From positions 370,265 through 434,264 of the forward strand of contig KE150452.1 in NCBI GenBank assembly GCA_000411415.1: 64,000 nt of DNA, read 5' to 3'. Under the pieces are notes generated by a model. That model searched no databases, was not told the origin of the DNA, and worked only from the letters and a program-made list of their open reading frames with translations. Origin of the DNA: Actinomyces sp. HPA0247. GTDB taxonomy: Bacteria > Actinomycetota > Actinomycetes > Actinomycetales > Actinomycetaceae. Below are positions 24,311 through 33,030 of this stretch, in pieces; within the stretch, counting starts at the first letter, position 1, and each line of letters begins with the position of its first letter. Made by a program: the position numbers and the translations under genes.

Positions 24311-25300
24311 TCAGAAGCCGAGGTCGCGGGCGACCTGACGCAGACGCTGGGCCGAGGCGGTCAGACCGTCACGCTCGTTCAGCGTGAGCGGCGGGTTGAG
24401 GACTCGTCCGGCGCCGTCGCGACCCACGATGGTCGGGGCAGCCATGACGACGTCCGAGATACCCTCCCAGTCCTCAAGCAGGGTCGAGATGGTCAGGACT
24501 CGCTGCTCGTCACGCAGGACAGCACCCGCGATATTCGCGGCGGACAGGCCAATCGCGTAGTTCGTCGCGCCCTTGCCTTCGATGATCTTGTAGGCGCTCT
24601 GGACGACCTCCTGCGCAATGGAATTGCGCAGAGCCGAGTCGAAGACACCGCCGGACAGGGTCGGGCCCCACTGCGACAGCGGGACGTTGCCGATCTCAGC
24701 GCTAGACCACAGGGCGACCTCAGAGTCACCGTGCTCACCCGCCACGTACGCGTGGATGTTCTGGGTGGCCACACCCGTCTCACGCGACACGAGGTAGCGC
24801 AGACGAGACGTGTCGAGCACCGTGCCCGAGCCGAAGACCTGATTGCGGGGAAGACCCGTGAGCTTGAGTGCCACGTAGGTGACGACGTCAACGGGGTTCG
24901 TCACGAACATGAAGCGGGCATCAGGGGCCACGTTCTGCAGGTTCGGAACGATCTTCTTCATGAGGTTGACGGTCGAACCGGCGAGCTCCAAGCGCGACTG
25001 GCCGGGCTGCTGCTTGGCACCAGCCGTCACGATAATCAGGTCGGAACCACGAACGATCTCAACGTCGTCGGAGCCCTCGATCGAACCGGCGGGGGTGAAC
25101 TGAATGCCGTGGGCCATGTCAAGGGCCTCGGCCTCCACCTTTGCCTTGTTGATGTCCTGAAGGACGATCGAGCGGGCGTCGCCGCGCATCGCGCAGGCGT
25201 ACGCGACAGCGGTACCAACCGCGCCGGCGCCGATAATGGCGATCTTAGAGGGACGTCCGGAGGACTTTGACGGGTACAGGGTCTGGGCTTTATTTTCCAC
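24311..25300 (-). CDS. ldh: L-lactate dehydrogenase
   Basis: NAD-dependent reduction of pyruvate to L-lactate, the usual fermentation end step of these facultative anaerobes. 329 residues; GTG start at 25300 with AGGAGA 7-8 bases upstream. NAD loop IGAGAVGTAVAYA near residue 25, substrate Arg in SRLELAGSTVNLM, NPVDVVTYVALKLTGLP, and active-site His in AGEHGDSEVALWS near residue 188. Monocistronic, bounded by the lexA terminator. Malate dehydrogenase is excluded by the GEHGDSEV and NPVDV contexts. Confidence 0.95.
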   Translation of the reverse strand: MENKAQTLYPSKSSGRPSKIAIIGAGAVGTAVAYACAMRGDARSIVLQDINKAKVEAEALDMAHGIQFTPAGSIEGSDDVEIVRGSDLIIVTAGAKQQPGQSRLELAGSTVNLMKKIVPNLQNVAPDARFMFVTNPVDVVTYVALKLTGLPRNQVFGSGTVLDTSRLRYLVSRETGVATQNIHAYVAGEHGDSEVALWSSAEIGNVPLSQWGPTLSGGVFDSALRNSIAQEVVQSAYKIIEGKGATNYAIGLSAANIAGAVLRDEQRVLTISTLLEDWEGISDVVMAAPTIVGRDGAGRVLNPPLTLNERDGLTASAQRLRQVARDLGF

Positions 25301-25402
25301 GAGTGTCTCCTAGAGTCTGCGGGCATGTCCATTCTCTCAGATGAGAGCCTCACCGCGCCCGTTAACTGTGCGACGTTTTACACGCTCAGAGGCCACTCGC
25401 TC

Positions 25403-27343
25403 CTACTGGTCACTCACCTTGGCGAGGCGTTGCAACGCTCCGCGTACGACCTGCGGATCCGTCGTCGGCCACATGGCGGGCAGGGACCGCATGATGAAAC
25501 TGCCGTAGCGCTTGGTCACCACGCGCGGATCGAGGATTGCAACGACGCCTCGGTCATCGGTTGAACGCAGGAGGCGCCCCACGCCTTGGGCCATCATGAG
25601 CGCCGCATGCGTGAGAGAGACGGAGACGAAGCCGTTGCCGCCCCGGCGTTCGACGTCCATGGATCGGGCGCGCGACACCGGATCGTCAGGGCGCGGAAAC
25701 GGAATCTTGTCGATGACGACGAGACGGCAGGCTTCCCCTGCGACGTCGACCCCCTGCCACAGGGACATCGTGCCCACGAGGCAGGAGTCGCGTTCCTCGC
25801 GGAAACGCTGGATCAGCTGCGCCAGGGTTTCCTCGCCCTGCAGGTAGACGGTTAAGTCCGTTTGTTCACGAAGGGCTTGTGCTCCAGCCATCGCCCCGCG
25901 GCGCGACGCGAAGAGGGCGAGCATCCCACCACCCGAGGCCTGCGCAAGTTCGACGAGCTCGTCGAGCAGTGCGTCGGAGGGCCCGTCGCGCCCGGGCAGC
26001 GGCAAGTGGGTCGCCACGTAGCGGATGCCCTGGCGTGCGTGGTCGAAGGGGGATCCCACGTCGATGCCGTGCCAGGGCACGCCGGAGACGGCCATGCCGG
26101 ACTGTGCGGCCATGAAGTCGAAATTCCCGCCGAGCGCGAGCGTTGCCGACGTGAGGATCGCGGGCCGCTCGCCGATGCCGTTCCCACCGATCGCCGCCGA
26201 CACATCCAAAGGCCCCACAGTGAGGCGCGCGTTGTCGGACTCGTCCTTCGTGATGTAGGCGATCGACTGGTCGGGGTCCCTCCCCCACGCGTCGAGCGCA
26301 CCGATCAGTTCGTCGATGGCGGCACGGGCCAGAAGCTTCGCAGCGGGCTCCCCCTGTGCGTCCGACACCTCGTGGCTGGCGCGCCGGGCAGCGCCGTCCA
26401 GCACGATCATCGCGTCGACGAGGGCGCTCGGCCGGTACTCGAGGAGGCCCGCCTCCAGCGGGGCCATCGCTGCACCGAGCCCAGCCCCGGCCTCGTCAAG
26501 GTCCGTGGAATCGATGGACAGATTCGAGCGCAGGGAGCGCGCCACGCGGCTCACGCGGGCCACCGTCAGGTCGGCGGCCGCCTGGGAGCGCACACGGTCG
26601 GCTAGCTCGTGGGCCTCGTCGATGACGACGGCGTCGTACTCGCCGAAGAGCTCACCCTCGCCGCACGCATTGATGCCGAACAGCGAATGATTCGTGACAA
26701 CGACGTCCGCCTCGGCAGCCTCCAGGCGGGCGGCCTGCGCGAAGCATTCGTCGACGAGCGGGCAATGCTTGCCCAGGCACTCGGGTTTGGCGACCGAGGC
26801 GTGGTGCCAGGCCCGATCCGACACGCCGGGCACCAGATCGTCGCGGTCTCCCGTCGTGGTTTCGCTGATCCACTCACGGATGCGCAGGATCTCCTTACCG
26901 AGCTCGCCCGTCGGGCCAACGCTCACGTCCTGATCCTCAAACAGGGTGCCCTCGGTGGGGTACCCGCCGTCCAGCTTGTGCAGGCACGCGTAGTTCGACC
27001 AGCCTTTGAGCACCGCGACCTTCAGGCGCGTACCTGTCACCGAGGCGACCGCGTCAAGAGCAACCGGCGCGTCCTTGACAAGAATCTGACGCTGCAGCGC
27101 GAGCGTCGCCGTCGAAACCACCCCTCGAACCCCATTCGTTGCGCAGTGCGTCAGCAGGGGAACCAGGTAGCCGAGAGACTTGCCTGTGCCCGTGCCTGCC
27201 TGCACGAGGAGGTGGTGGCGATCCTCAAGCGCAGCGGCTCCTTCGGCGACCATCGAGGCCTGTCCCTCGCGCGCGGACCCGCCCATCTGGGAGACGACCG
27301 CATCGAGGACGCGGCCCGAGACCTCGACCAGGTCCTCGCTCAC
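25403..27343 (-). CDS. DinG-like ATP-dependent DNA helicase
   Basis: XPD/DinG-type superfamily 2 helicase. 646 residues; GTG start at 27343 overlaps the hflX stop as GTGA. Walker A QAGTGTGKSLGYLVP is near residue 48. Four cysteines placed for a 4Fe-4S cluster lie between the motifs (NYACLHKL, then ECLGKHCPLVDECF). Walker B is VIDEAHEL near 239. C-terminal motifs include GTMSLWQGVDVAGE and GVGRLLRSTDDRGVV. No nuclease domain is present. A role in unwinding R-loops or repair forks is inferred from the family. Confidence 0.88.
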   Translation of the reverse strand: MSEDLVEVSGRVLDAVVSQMGGSAREGQASMVAEGAAALEDRHHLLVQAGTGTGKSLGYLVPLLTHCATNGVRGVVSTATLALQRQILVKDAPVALDAVASVTGTRLKVAVLKGWSNYACLHKLDGGYPTEGTLFEDQDVSVGPTGELGKEILRIREWISETTTGDRDDLVPGVSDRAWHHASVAKPECLGKHCPLVDECFAQAARLEAAEADVVVTNHSLFGINACGEGELFGEYDAVVIDEAHELADRVRSQAAADLTVARVSRVARSLRSNLSIDSTDLDEAGAGLGAAMAPLEAGLLEYRPSALVDAMIVLDGAARRASHEVSDAQGEPAAKLLARAAIDELIGALDAWGRDPDQSIAYITKDESDNARLTVGPLDVSAAIGGNGIGERPAILTSATLALGGNFDFMAAQSGMAVSGVPWHGIDVGSPFDHARQGIRYVATHLPLPGRDGPSDALLDELVELAQASGGGMLALFASRRGAMAGAQALREQTDLTVYLQGEETLAQLIQRFREERDSCLVGTMSLWQGVDVAGEACRLVVIDKIPFPRPDDPVSRARSMDVERRGGNGFVSVSLTHAALMMAQGVGRLLRSTDDRGVVAILDPRVVTKRYGSFIMRSLPAMWPTTDPQVVRGALQRLAKVSDQ

Positions 27344-28872
27344 GAAGCGTTCACCGCCGCGTCGCCCACGGTACCGCTCACCGCCTCGCGGGCGATGACG
27401 GCGGCCAGGGCCTCATCGACGCGCGCGACGATGCGCGTGCCCGCCTCCGCGTACTCCTCGCGCTCGACGTCACCCTCCTCGTGGATGCGGTGCACGAGGG
27501 AGCCGGCCGAATACGGCAGGATCGCGTCGACGGCCACGCGAGGCCGAGGCAGCATGTCCTCGAGGGCAGCGCGCAGCGCCTCCACGCCCCAGCCCGTGTG
27601 GGCACTGAGAGGAACAGCGTTCGGGAAGACGGTACGCAGCAGCGCAATCTGCTCGGGCGACGCCAGGTCGGCCTTATTCAGGGCGATGAGCTCAGGAATA
27701 TCCGAGGCGCCCTCAATCGTGTCGATGACCGAGCGCACGGCCTGCACCTGGGAGACCGGGTCCGGGTGCGCCGCATCGACGACGTGCAAGATGACATCGG
27801 CCTGCCCGACTTCCTCCAGGGTCGAACGGAAGGCCTCGACCAGCTGTGTGGGCAGGTTGCGCACGAAACCGACCGTGTCGGTGAGCGTGTACTCGCGGCC
27901 GTCCGCAGCGCGCGCACGGCGCACCGTCGGGTCCAGCGTGGCGAACAGCGCGTCCTGGACGAGGACGCCCGCGTCCGTGAGTCGGTTAAGCAGCGTCGAC
28001 TTTCCTGCGTTCGTATACCCGGCGATCGCCACCGACGGCACACCCCCACGACGGCGGGAGTTACGCTGCGTACGGCGGGCGGGTTCCATGCGCGCGATGT
28101 CCGCGCGCAGCTTCGCCATGCGCGTACGGATGCGGCGACGATCCAGCTCGATCTTGGTCTCGCCGGGACCCCTGGAACCGATACCCGCGCCACCAGCGAC
28201 ACGGCCGCCAGCCTGGCGCGACATCGACTCGCCCCAGCCACGCAGACGCGGTAGCAGGTACTCGAGCTGAGCGAGTTCCACCTGCGCCTTACCCTCACGG
28301 GACTTGGCGTGCTGGGCGAAAATATCGAGGATGAGGGCCGTCCGGTCGACGACCTTGGCGTCAACAACGTCCTCCAGCCCGCGGCGCTGCGAGGGAGCCA
28401 GTTCCTCGTCAACGATGACGGTGTCGGCCTCAACGCTACGCACGATCTCAGCCAGCTCGCGAGCCTTGCCGGACCCCAGGTAGGTGGCCGGATCGGGCTT
28501 CATGCGGCGCTGGATGATGCCGTCGAGCACGCGCGAACCGGCGGTCTCCGCGAGCGCGGCGAGCTCGCGCAGCGAGTTCTCGGCTTCTTCTTCGCTCTGC
28601 GTGGTGCGTAGGCCCACGAGCACGACTTTTTCGAGTCGCACCTGGCGGTATTCGACCTCGGAGATGTCCTCGCGGTCGGAGGCGCCCGTGTCGACGCGGC
28701 GCGTGCCCGCGCGGGCCTCGCGCTCAAGGGCACCCGCATCCTGGGACGTGTCCTGACCCGTCGTCGATGCGAGCGCCGTTCCCGAGCGCGCGAGGATGCG
28801 CGCGACAACGTCGTTGACGCGCTGATCGCGCTCTTTGGTCGAAGAGTCCGCACCGGTGTGGGTCGTGTCCAT
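27340..28872 (-). CDS. hflX: HflX, ribosome-associated GTPase
   Basis: GTPase that splits stalled or heat-damaged 70S ribosomes. 510 residues from the ATG at 28872, with AAAGG 6 bases upstream; longer frames are antisense to the next gene. The N-terminal HflX domain (EKVVLVGLRTTQSEEEAENSL...DELAPSQRRGLED) is followed by GxxGPGETK (SRGPGETKIELD) and the G domain: G1 GYTNAGKSTLLNRL near residue 286, G3 DTVGFVRNLP, G4 NKAD. An extra acidic N-terminus of about 100 residues is present. Couples to the DinG-like gene downstream. Confidence 0.93.
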   Translation of the reverse strand: MDTTHTGADSSTKERDQRVNDVVARILARSGTALASTTGQDTSQDAGALEREARAGTRRVDTGASDREDISEVEYRQVRLEKVVLVGLRTTQSEEEAENSLRELAALAETAGSRVLDGIIQRRMKPDPATYLGSGKARELAEIVRSVEADTVIVDEELAPSQRRGLEDVVDAKVVDRTALILDIFAQHAKSREGKAQVELAQLEYLLPRLRGWGESMSRQAGGRVAGGAGIGSRGPGETKIELDRRRIRTRMAKLRADIARMEPARRTQRNSRRRGGVPSVAIAGYTNAGKSTLLNRLTDAGVLVQDALFATLDPTVRRARAADGREYTLTDTVGFVRNLPTQLVEAFRSTLEEVGQADVILHVVDAAHPDPVSQVQAVRSVIDTIEGASDIPELIALNKADLASPEQIALLRTVFPNAVPLSAHTGWGVEALRAALEDMLPRPRVAVDAILPYSAGSLVHRIHEEGDVEREEYAEAGTRIVARVDEALAAVIAREAVSGTVGDAAVNAS

Positions 28873-28944
28873 AACCATCCTTTTTGTGGGGACTTCTAGT
28901 GTCGCACGCCCCGTCCTCATCTGCGCCGCCGCGCGCGGGCGCGA

Positions 28945-28950
28945 TAGGCT
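28945..28950 (+). promoter_or_regulatory. -10 hexamer of a likely leaderless mRNA
   Basis: TAGGCT, then 7 bases, then the GTG at 28958. There is no ribosome binding site in the spacer (TTCTTCC). Confidence 0.6.
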
Positions 28951-28957
28951 TTCTTCC

Positions 28958-29572
28958 GTGGACGAACAGTATTTCACCGACTCTTCCCCAGCGACCGCGG
29001 ACGAGGTCCGCACGATCAAGGTGAGCGCCCGCGGCTTCGACCTGTCGATGCGCGTGTCGTCGCGCGTGTTTTCAGGTTCCAAGCTCGATCTCGGGACGCG
29101 TCAGCTCCTGGAGATCGCCCCGGACCTGCCCGCAGGCGGAACCTTCCTGGACCTGGGGTGCGGGTGGGGTCCGATCGCGACGATCATGTCGCTGGAGTCC
29201 CCGAATGCCACCGTATGGGCGGTGGACGTGAACTCTCGTGCGGTGGATCTGACGCAGCGCAACGCGCAGGCTAACGGTGCGTCCGCAGTGCGCGCGCGCA
29301 AGGCCGAGGAGGCGCTCGCCGTCTCGCAGGAGTCGGATACCCGATTCGACGTCATCTGGTCGAACCCGCCCGTGCGCATCGGCAAGGAGGCGATGCACGA
29401 GATGCTCCTGGCGTGGCTGGATCGCCTCGCGCCAAGCGGCGTCGCCTACCTGGTCGTCCAGCGCAACCTGGGCGCGGATTCGCTCATCGCATGGCTGAAC
29501 GGCCAGGGGTATCAGGCCTCGAAGTACGCGTCGAAGAAGGGCTTCCGCATCATCGAGGTCCGTCCCGCCTGA
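28958..29572 (+). CDS. RsmC/RlmG-like methyltransferase
   Basis: 204 residues from the GTG at 28958, which sits 7 bases after TAGGCT and has no Shine-Dalgarno, so leaderless translation is likely. The frame upstream is antisense to hflX. SAM-binding motif FLDLGCGWGPIATIM near residue 64, acidic residue in VWAVDVNSRAVDL, and the catalytic SNPPVRIGKEAMHEML near 137, the NPP signature of N2-guanine rRNA methyltransferases. The family modifies 16S or 23S rRNA guanine; the exact target cannot be told. It is the single-domain form common in Gram-positives, transcribed divergently from hflX. Confidence 0.87.
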   Translation: MDEQYFTDSSPATADEVRTIKVSARGFDLSMRVSSRVFSGSKLDLGTRQLLEIAPDLPAGGTFLDLGCGWGPIATIMSLESPNATVWAVDVNSRAVDLTQRNAQANGASAVRARKAEEALAVSQESDTRFDVIWSNPPVRIGKEAMHEMLLAWLDRLAPSGVAYLVVQRNLGADSLIAWLNGQGYQASKYASKKGFRIIEVRPA

Positions 29573-29641
29573 CGGGCTCTTCTCCATCGACGAGGCCGGG
29601 GCCGCCTCGCGCTCCTCGGCGCCGCTGTGTCGGAACCAGGC

Positions 29642-30565
29642 TCAGGGCAGGCGGATCTCGGCGACTCGCGTCGCGGGTCCCGTGAGGAACACCGACGCAT
29701 CCGTGATGCGGGGGCTCTCCCCTGACCAGTCGATGACACCGTCAAGACCGACGATGACCGTTCCACCCGGAATGTCGACGACCCACTGGGTGGGCGCTTC
29801 AGGTCCACGACGCAGGGCGGTGGCAAGGGCCGCCGCGCAGCATCCGGTGCCGCACGCCTGGGTCTCCCCCACGCCGCGCTCGAGCACACGCATCGCGATG
29901 TGTCCGCGTGTCGCGCCTGGCTCCGTCAGATCGACGACCAGCTCGAGGTTGGTCCCCGCCTGGGGTGCCGGATCGTAGGAGGGGCGCTGGGCCTGCGGAA
30001 TCTGCGAGACGTCCACGGTGGGCAGGAACACGCCGCGCAGGGTCTCCTCGTCGGTAAGCTCGACAACCGTGTGCGGGTTGGGCATGTCCACCCAGATGCC
30101 GCCCAGGACGGCGTCGATCCCGGGGACTGCCACCTCGATTGTTTCACGTGCAGGAGAGGCAGCGGGCCCCATGTCGACGCGGTAACTCGCGCCGCGCCCC
30201 TCATCCTCGGACTCCGGGGTGACGCGCTTGATGCCGCCGCGCGTAGCCACGTCCAGGGTCTGGCCCACCGGCAGATCGACGAGGCCCTCGCGGCGCAGGT
30301 GATCGACGAAGACGCGCACGCCGTTGCCGCACATCTCAGCCTTCGACCCATCCGCGTTGCGGTAGTCCATGAACCACATTCCGTCGCGCTCGACGGCCCG
30401 AATGAAGCCGTCGGCTCCAATCCCGAAGGCCGGGGAGCACAGCGTCGCGACCTCGACCTCGCTGGGATCGTAATCGTCGAAGCGATCCGTGGCGACGACG
30501 AAGGAATTACCGGCACCGTGCGCCTTGACGAGACGGGCGTGAGCGGGCAGCTGCGTGTGTGTCAT
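29642..30565 (-). CDS. dapF: Diaminopimelate epimerase
   Basis: Converts LL- to meso-diaminopimelate in lysine/peptidoglycan synthesis. 307 residues, ATG at 30565. The two catalytic cysteines are in AEMCGNGVRVF near residue 79 and TQACGTGCCAAAL near 234. The N-terminal KAHGAGNSFVV and FRNADG-like MDYRNADGSKAEM regions are typical. No ribosome binding site is visible; TACGGT lies 6 bases upstream. dapA and dapB are about 20 kb away in the same window, so the pathway genes are scattered. Confidence 0.94.
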   Translation of the reverse strand: MTHTQLPAHARLVKAHGAGNSFVVATDRFDDYDPSEVEVATLCSPAFGIGADGFIRAVERDGMWFMDYRNADGSKAEMCGNGVRVFVDHLRREGLVDLPVGQTLDVATRGGIKRVTPESEDEGRGASYRVDMGPAASPARETIEVAVPGIDAVLGGIWVDMPNPHTVVELTDEETLRGVFLPTVDVSQIPQAQRPSYDPAPQAGTNLELVVDLTEPGATRGHIAMRVLERGVGETQACGTGCCAAALATALRRGPEAPTQWVVDIPGGTVIVGLDGVIDWSGESPRITDASVFLTGPATRVAEIRLP

Positions 30566-30571
30566 GGATCC

Positions 30572-30577
30572 ACCGTA
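30572..30577 (-). promoter_or_regulatory. -10 hexamer of a likely leaderless dapF mRNA
   Basis: On the minus strand TACGGT is followed by 6 bases (GGATCC) and the dapF ATG. GGATCC is a poor ribosome binding site at that distance. Confidence 0.5.
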
Positions 30578-30612
30578 GCCCCCGGCTCCCGGGCGCGCAG
30601 CCCCCGATCATG

Positions 30613-31602
30613 TTAGGAGCATCCCAGGGCGGCCTCGGCCTCGCGCTCGGTCAGCTCGACGACGCGGCGCACCACGGCCTCGTCCGAAGCAAAATCCTCC
30701 ACGTCCAGCCAGTGCACGCGCGGGTCTGGACGCAGCCACTTGACCTGGCGGCGCGCCAGCTGGCGGGTGGCCAGCGCGATAGATTCCACGGCCTCGTCCT
30801 CGCTCATCTGCCCATCGATGACAGCGAGCGCCTGGGAGTAGCCCGTCGCTCGGGATGCGGTCTTCGCCTCGCGTAGGCCAACATCGATAAGTCCGCGCAC
30901 CTCCTCGATGAGGCCGCCGTCCATCATGGCGCGCGTGCGCAGCGCGATGCGCTCGTCGAGTTCCTCCATCGGGCGACGCAGCGCCACCATGAGCGCCGGT
31001 GCCACGAACTCGTGGCGGGGCATGGACGCCGAATAGGGGCGCCCGGTCAGCTCGATCACCTCGAGCGCCCGAATGATCCGACGGGCATTGTGGGGATCGA
31101 TGCGCTGCGCCGACACGGGATCCAGCTGACTCAGTCGATCATGCAGGCCTCGCGAACCCAACGGCCCCTCGGCCTCCTCCTCCAGGCGAGCGCGCACAGA
31201 GGGGTCCGTGCCCGGAAACTCGATGACGTCCAGGAGGGCACGCTGGTAGAGACCCGACCCTCCCGCAACCACGGCGACACCCCCACGCTCATGGATACTC
31301 GCCACGTCGGCGCGCGCATACCTCTGATAGGCGGCAACCGAGGCCTCGTCGCGCACGTCAAGCACATCGATCTGGTGGTGGGCGATCCCGCGGCGTTCCT
31401 CCACCGGCGTCTTCGCCGTCCCCACATCCATGCCGCGGTAAAGCTGCAGAGCATCCGCAGACACAATCTCACCCGCGCCACTCGCACCGAGCGCCTCCGG
31501 GAGCACGCCGGCCAGCGCCAGGGCCAGGTCCGACTTTCCCGAGGCCGTGGGCCCCACAACCGCGCACACGACGTCCGACGCGCGTCTCACCGATGTCTCC
31601 AT
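30613..31602 (-). CDS. miaA: MiaA, tRNA dimethylallyltransferase
   Basis: Adds the dimethylallyl group to A37 of tRNAs reading UNN codons. 329 residues from the ATG at 31602; the much longer open frame beyond is antisense to two other genes. P-loop VGPTASGKSDLALAL near residue 16, VSADALQLYRGMDVGTAKTP, HHQIDVLDV, GGSGLYQRALLD, and RRIIRALEVIELTG. The start has no Shine-Dalgarno but TACACT 7 bases upstream. Its product is the substrate of MiaB, encoded 1.4 kb away. Confidence 0.95.
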   Translation of the reverse strand: METSVRRASDVVCAVVGPTASGKSDLALALAGVLPEALGASGAGEIVSADALQLYRGMDVGTAKTPVEERRGIAHHQIDVLDVRDEASVAAYQRYARADVASIHERGGVAVVAGGSGLYQRALLDVIEFPGTDPSVRARLEEEAEGPLGSRGLHDRLSQLDPVSAQRIDPHNARRIIRALEVIELTGRPYSASMPRHEFVAPALMVALRRPMEELDERIALRTRAMMDGGLIEEVRGLIDVGLREAKTASRATGYSQALAVIDGQMSEDEAVESIALATRQLARRQVKWLRPDPRVHWLDVEDFASDEAVVRRVVELTEREAEAALGCS

Positions 31603-31609
31603 GGCCACC

Positions 31610-31615
31610 AGTGTA
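31610..31615 (-). promoter_or_regulatory. -10 hexamer of a likely leaderless miaA mRNA
   Basis: Minus-strand TACACT, then 7 bases, then the miaA ATG. It lies back to back with the -10 of the divergent YbjN-type gene (31650-31655), with only 34 bases between the hexamers, so the two promoters overlap. Confidence 0.6.
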
Positions 31616-31649
31616 CGGGTGCCTCCCACAGATACCAACCAACACCGGC

Positions 31650-31655
31650 TAGGCT
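31650..31655 (+). promoter_or_regulatory. -10 hexamer of a likely leaderless mRNA
   Basis: TAGGCT, 7 bases (TAACACC), then the ATG at 31663. The hexamer and spacing are identical to those before the gene at 28958. Confidence 0.6.
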
Positions 31656-31662
31656 TAACACC

Positions 31663-32109
31663 ATGAGCACAACTGACACTCCTCCGGTCACCCTCGACCG
31701 GGTCATCGAAGCGGTCGAGGCCGTCGGACTCATCCCGTTCGTCTCCTTCACCGGGCAGGTCGCCGCGATCCTGCCGAACCGCACCGTCCGCATCGCGGTG
31801 CCCGAGGGCCACCCGGTCCAGGGAGTCGCGGACTACCCGCGCTTCTTCGACCCCTCGCACGCCGACGCCATTGCTTCCGCAGTGCGCCGCCTCAACGCGT
31901 CCACATACCTGCCGAAGATCACCTCCGGCACGACCGATACCGGCGCCATCGCCCTGCACCTGCAGCACACCTTCAACTGGGTCGTGGGCGCCACCGACGC
32001 ACAGGTGCACGCTGAGGTCTCCCAGTTCATCATGGCCGCTGTCGCCATGATGAACCAGCTCGACATCATGTTCCCCGACCAGTGGACGAAGGAGGGCGCC
32101 AATGCCTGA
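31663..32109 (+). CDS. YbjN-domain protein, first of a pair
   Basis: 148 residues from the ATG at 31663. YbjN proteins have the type III secretion chaperone-like fold and no defined enzymatic role; actinobacterial genomes often carry them in pairs as here. Sequence features: LDRVIEAVEAVGLIPFVSFTGQ, and the C-terminal helix VSQFIMAAVAMMNQLDIMFPDQW shared by the family. It overlaps the next gene by 8 bases, so the two are translated together and may form a heteromer. Function unknown. Confidence 0.78.
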   Translation: MSTTDTPPVTLDRVIEAVEAVGLIPFVSFTGQVAAILPNRTVRIAVPEGHPVQGVADYPRFFDPSHADAIASAVRRLNASTYLPKITSGTTDTGAIALHLQHTFNWVVGATDAQVHAEVSQFIMAAVAMMNQLDIMFPDQWTKEGANA

Positions 32110-32644
32110 ATGGAAGAGCTTCACCTTTGGTGATGACGGCGAGGCCAAGCCCGAGGCTATGCCCGCCCCCGCCACCCCCTCCCCCGCGATGGAAGCCGAC
32201 GAATACGCCGCCAAGTGGGGCACCGAGGTGTCCGAGCTGACGATCGAACGCATCGAGAAGGTGCTTGAGGGCGACGGTCTTCCGCACGGCTCGAACGAAT
32301 TCATCGCCGTCACCCAGCTGGAGGACGTGCAGTTCCAGATTCATCGCGAACCCGTCGACGCCCCCTGGGCGCAAATCGAGACACGCATCGCGGTGCCCGG
32401 CGAGGGCCATACTGAGGTCTCGCTGCAGGAGAAGGCGAACGAATGGAACAACGCCCACCTGCAGCCGACGGTCTTCCCCATCGAAGACGGTGACGGCTGG
32501 GTCCTCATGGCTGCGTCGCGTTTCTTCGTCGGCGAGGGCCTATCGGACCGCCAGATCCACGCGATGCTGCGCCGCGGCCTGATTATCGGACTGTCGGCTG
32601 CTCAGGAAATCCCCGCGCTCTTCGCGCACGGCTCCGACGAGTAA
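32102..32644 (+). CDS. YbjN-domain protein, second of a pair
   Basis: 180 residues; ATG at 32102 with AAGGAGGG upstream inside the preceding gene. An acidic, proline-rich N-terminus (about 35 residues) precedes a YbjN-like fold: LTIERIEKVLEGDGLPH, VQFQIHREPVDAPWAQIETR, and a C-terminal helix GLIIGLSAAQEIPALFAHG. It is divergent in sequence from its partner but similar in plan. A perfect palindromic hairpin follows 25 bases after the stop. Function unknown. Confidence 0.75.
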   Translation: MPEWKSFTFGDDGEAKPEAMPAPATPSPAMEADEYAAKWGTEVSELTIERIEKVLEGDGLPHGSNEFIAVTQLEDVQFQIHREPVDAPWAQIETRIAVPGEGHTEVSLQEKANEWNNAHLQPTVFPIEDGDGWVLMAASRFFVGEGLSDRQIHAMLRRGLIIGLSAAQEIPALFAHGSDE

Positions 32645-32669
32645 ACCCCTCGATCTGGCCACATACATG

Positions 32670-32703
32670 GTGCCCCGCTCCTCCAGCTGGAGGAGCGGGG
32701 CAC
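32670..32703 (+). terminator. Perfect 34-base palindrome after the YbjN-type pair
   Basis: GTGCCCCGCTCCTCCAG and its exact complement CTGGAGGAGCGGGGCAC abut directly. Likely the terminator of the YbjN-type operon; no T-run follows on the plus strand. Confidence 0.75.
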
Positions 32704-32970
32704 TCTCGGTGGAGTGTGCGCCGACTACATGCGAAGGCGCGGCACGTACCGCGTGCGCGGGACAAGCCACGGGTCGCATAGGGGGGCTCGAATCGACCCG
32801 CACTACCGAGAGTGCTCCCGCATGCCGATCGCCTCACCATCGTGACGATCGCCACGAAACAAAAGTAACTCAGGAGTAGCGCGTCACACGCTCGTTTGGC
32901 GGCGACATTTTCCCATTTTTCACTTGTACGACCGATCAAATGTGCAGTGCGGTCCGTACACGGTCCCCCA
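32701..32970. other. Gene-free stretch with a long-range inverted repeat
   Basis: About 270 bases with no credible gene on either strand. CACTCTCGGT (32701-32710) and ACCGAGAGTG (32805-32814) are perfect complements and enclose a GC-rich segment with smaller dyads. This resembles a folded RNA rather than a coding region. The enclosed TCGAATC looks like a tRNA T-loop, but no tRNA cloverleaf can be drawn around it. Confidence 0.4.
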
Positions 32971-32974
32971 TGAC

Positions 32975-33015
32975 ACGTGGGCCTCCGCAGACACGTTGTC
33001 TGCGGAGGCCCACGT
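32975..33015 (-). terminator. Hairpin after miaB
   Basis: 18-base perfect arms (ACGTGGGCCTCCGCAGAC and its complement) around a 5-base loop, 15 bases beyond the miaB stop. It shields the gap from read-through in either direction. Confidence 0.85.
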
Positions 33016-33030
33016 CAATACAGCTCAGCG

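Noticed and set aside
31603-32313. Long N-terminal extension of miaA
   Set aside because: The open frame is antisense to the two YbjN-type genes; MiaA begins at the P-loop-proximal ATG, with its own -10 hexamer.
32740-32815. tRNA gene
   Set aside because: A T-loop-like TCGAATC is present, but no 7-bp acceptor stem, D-arm or anticodon arm can be drawn at the right distances on either strand.
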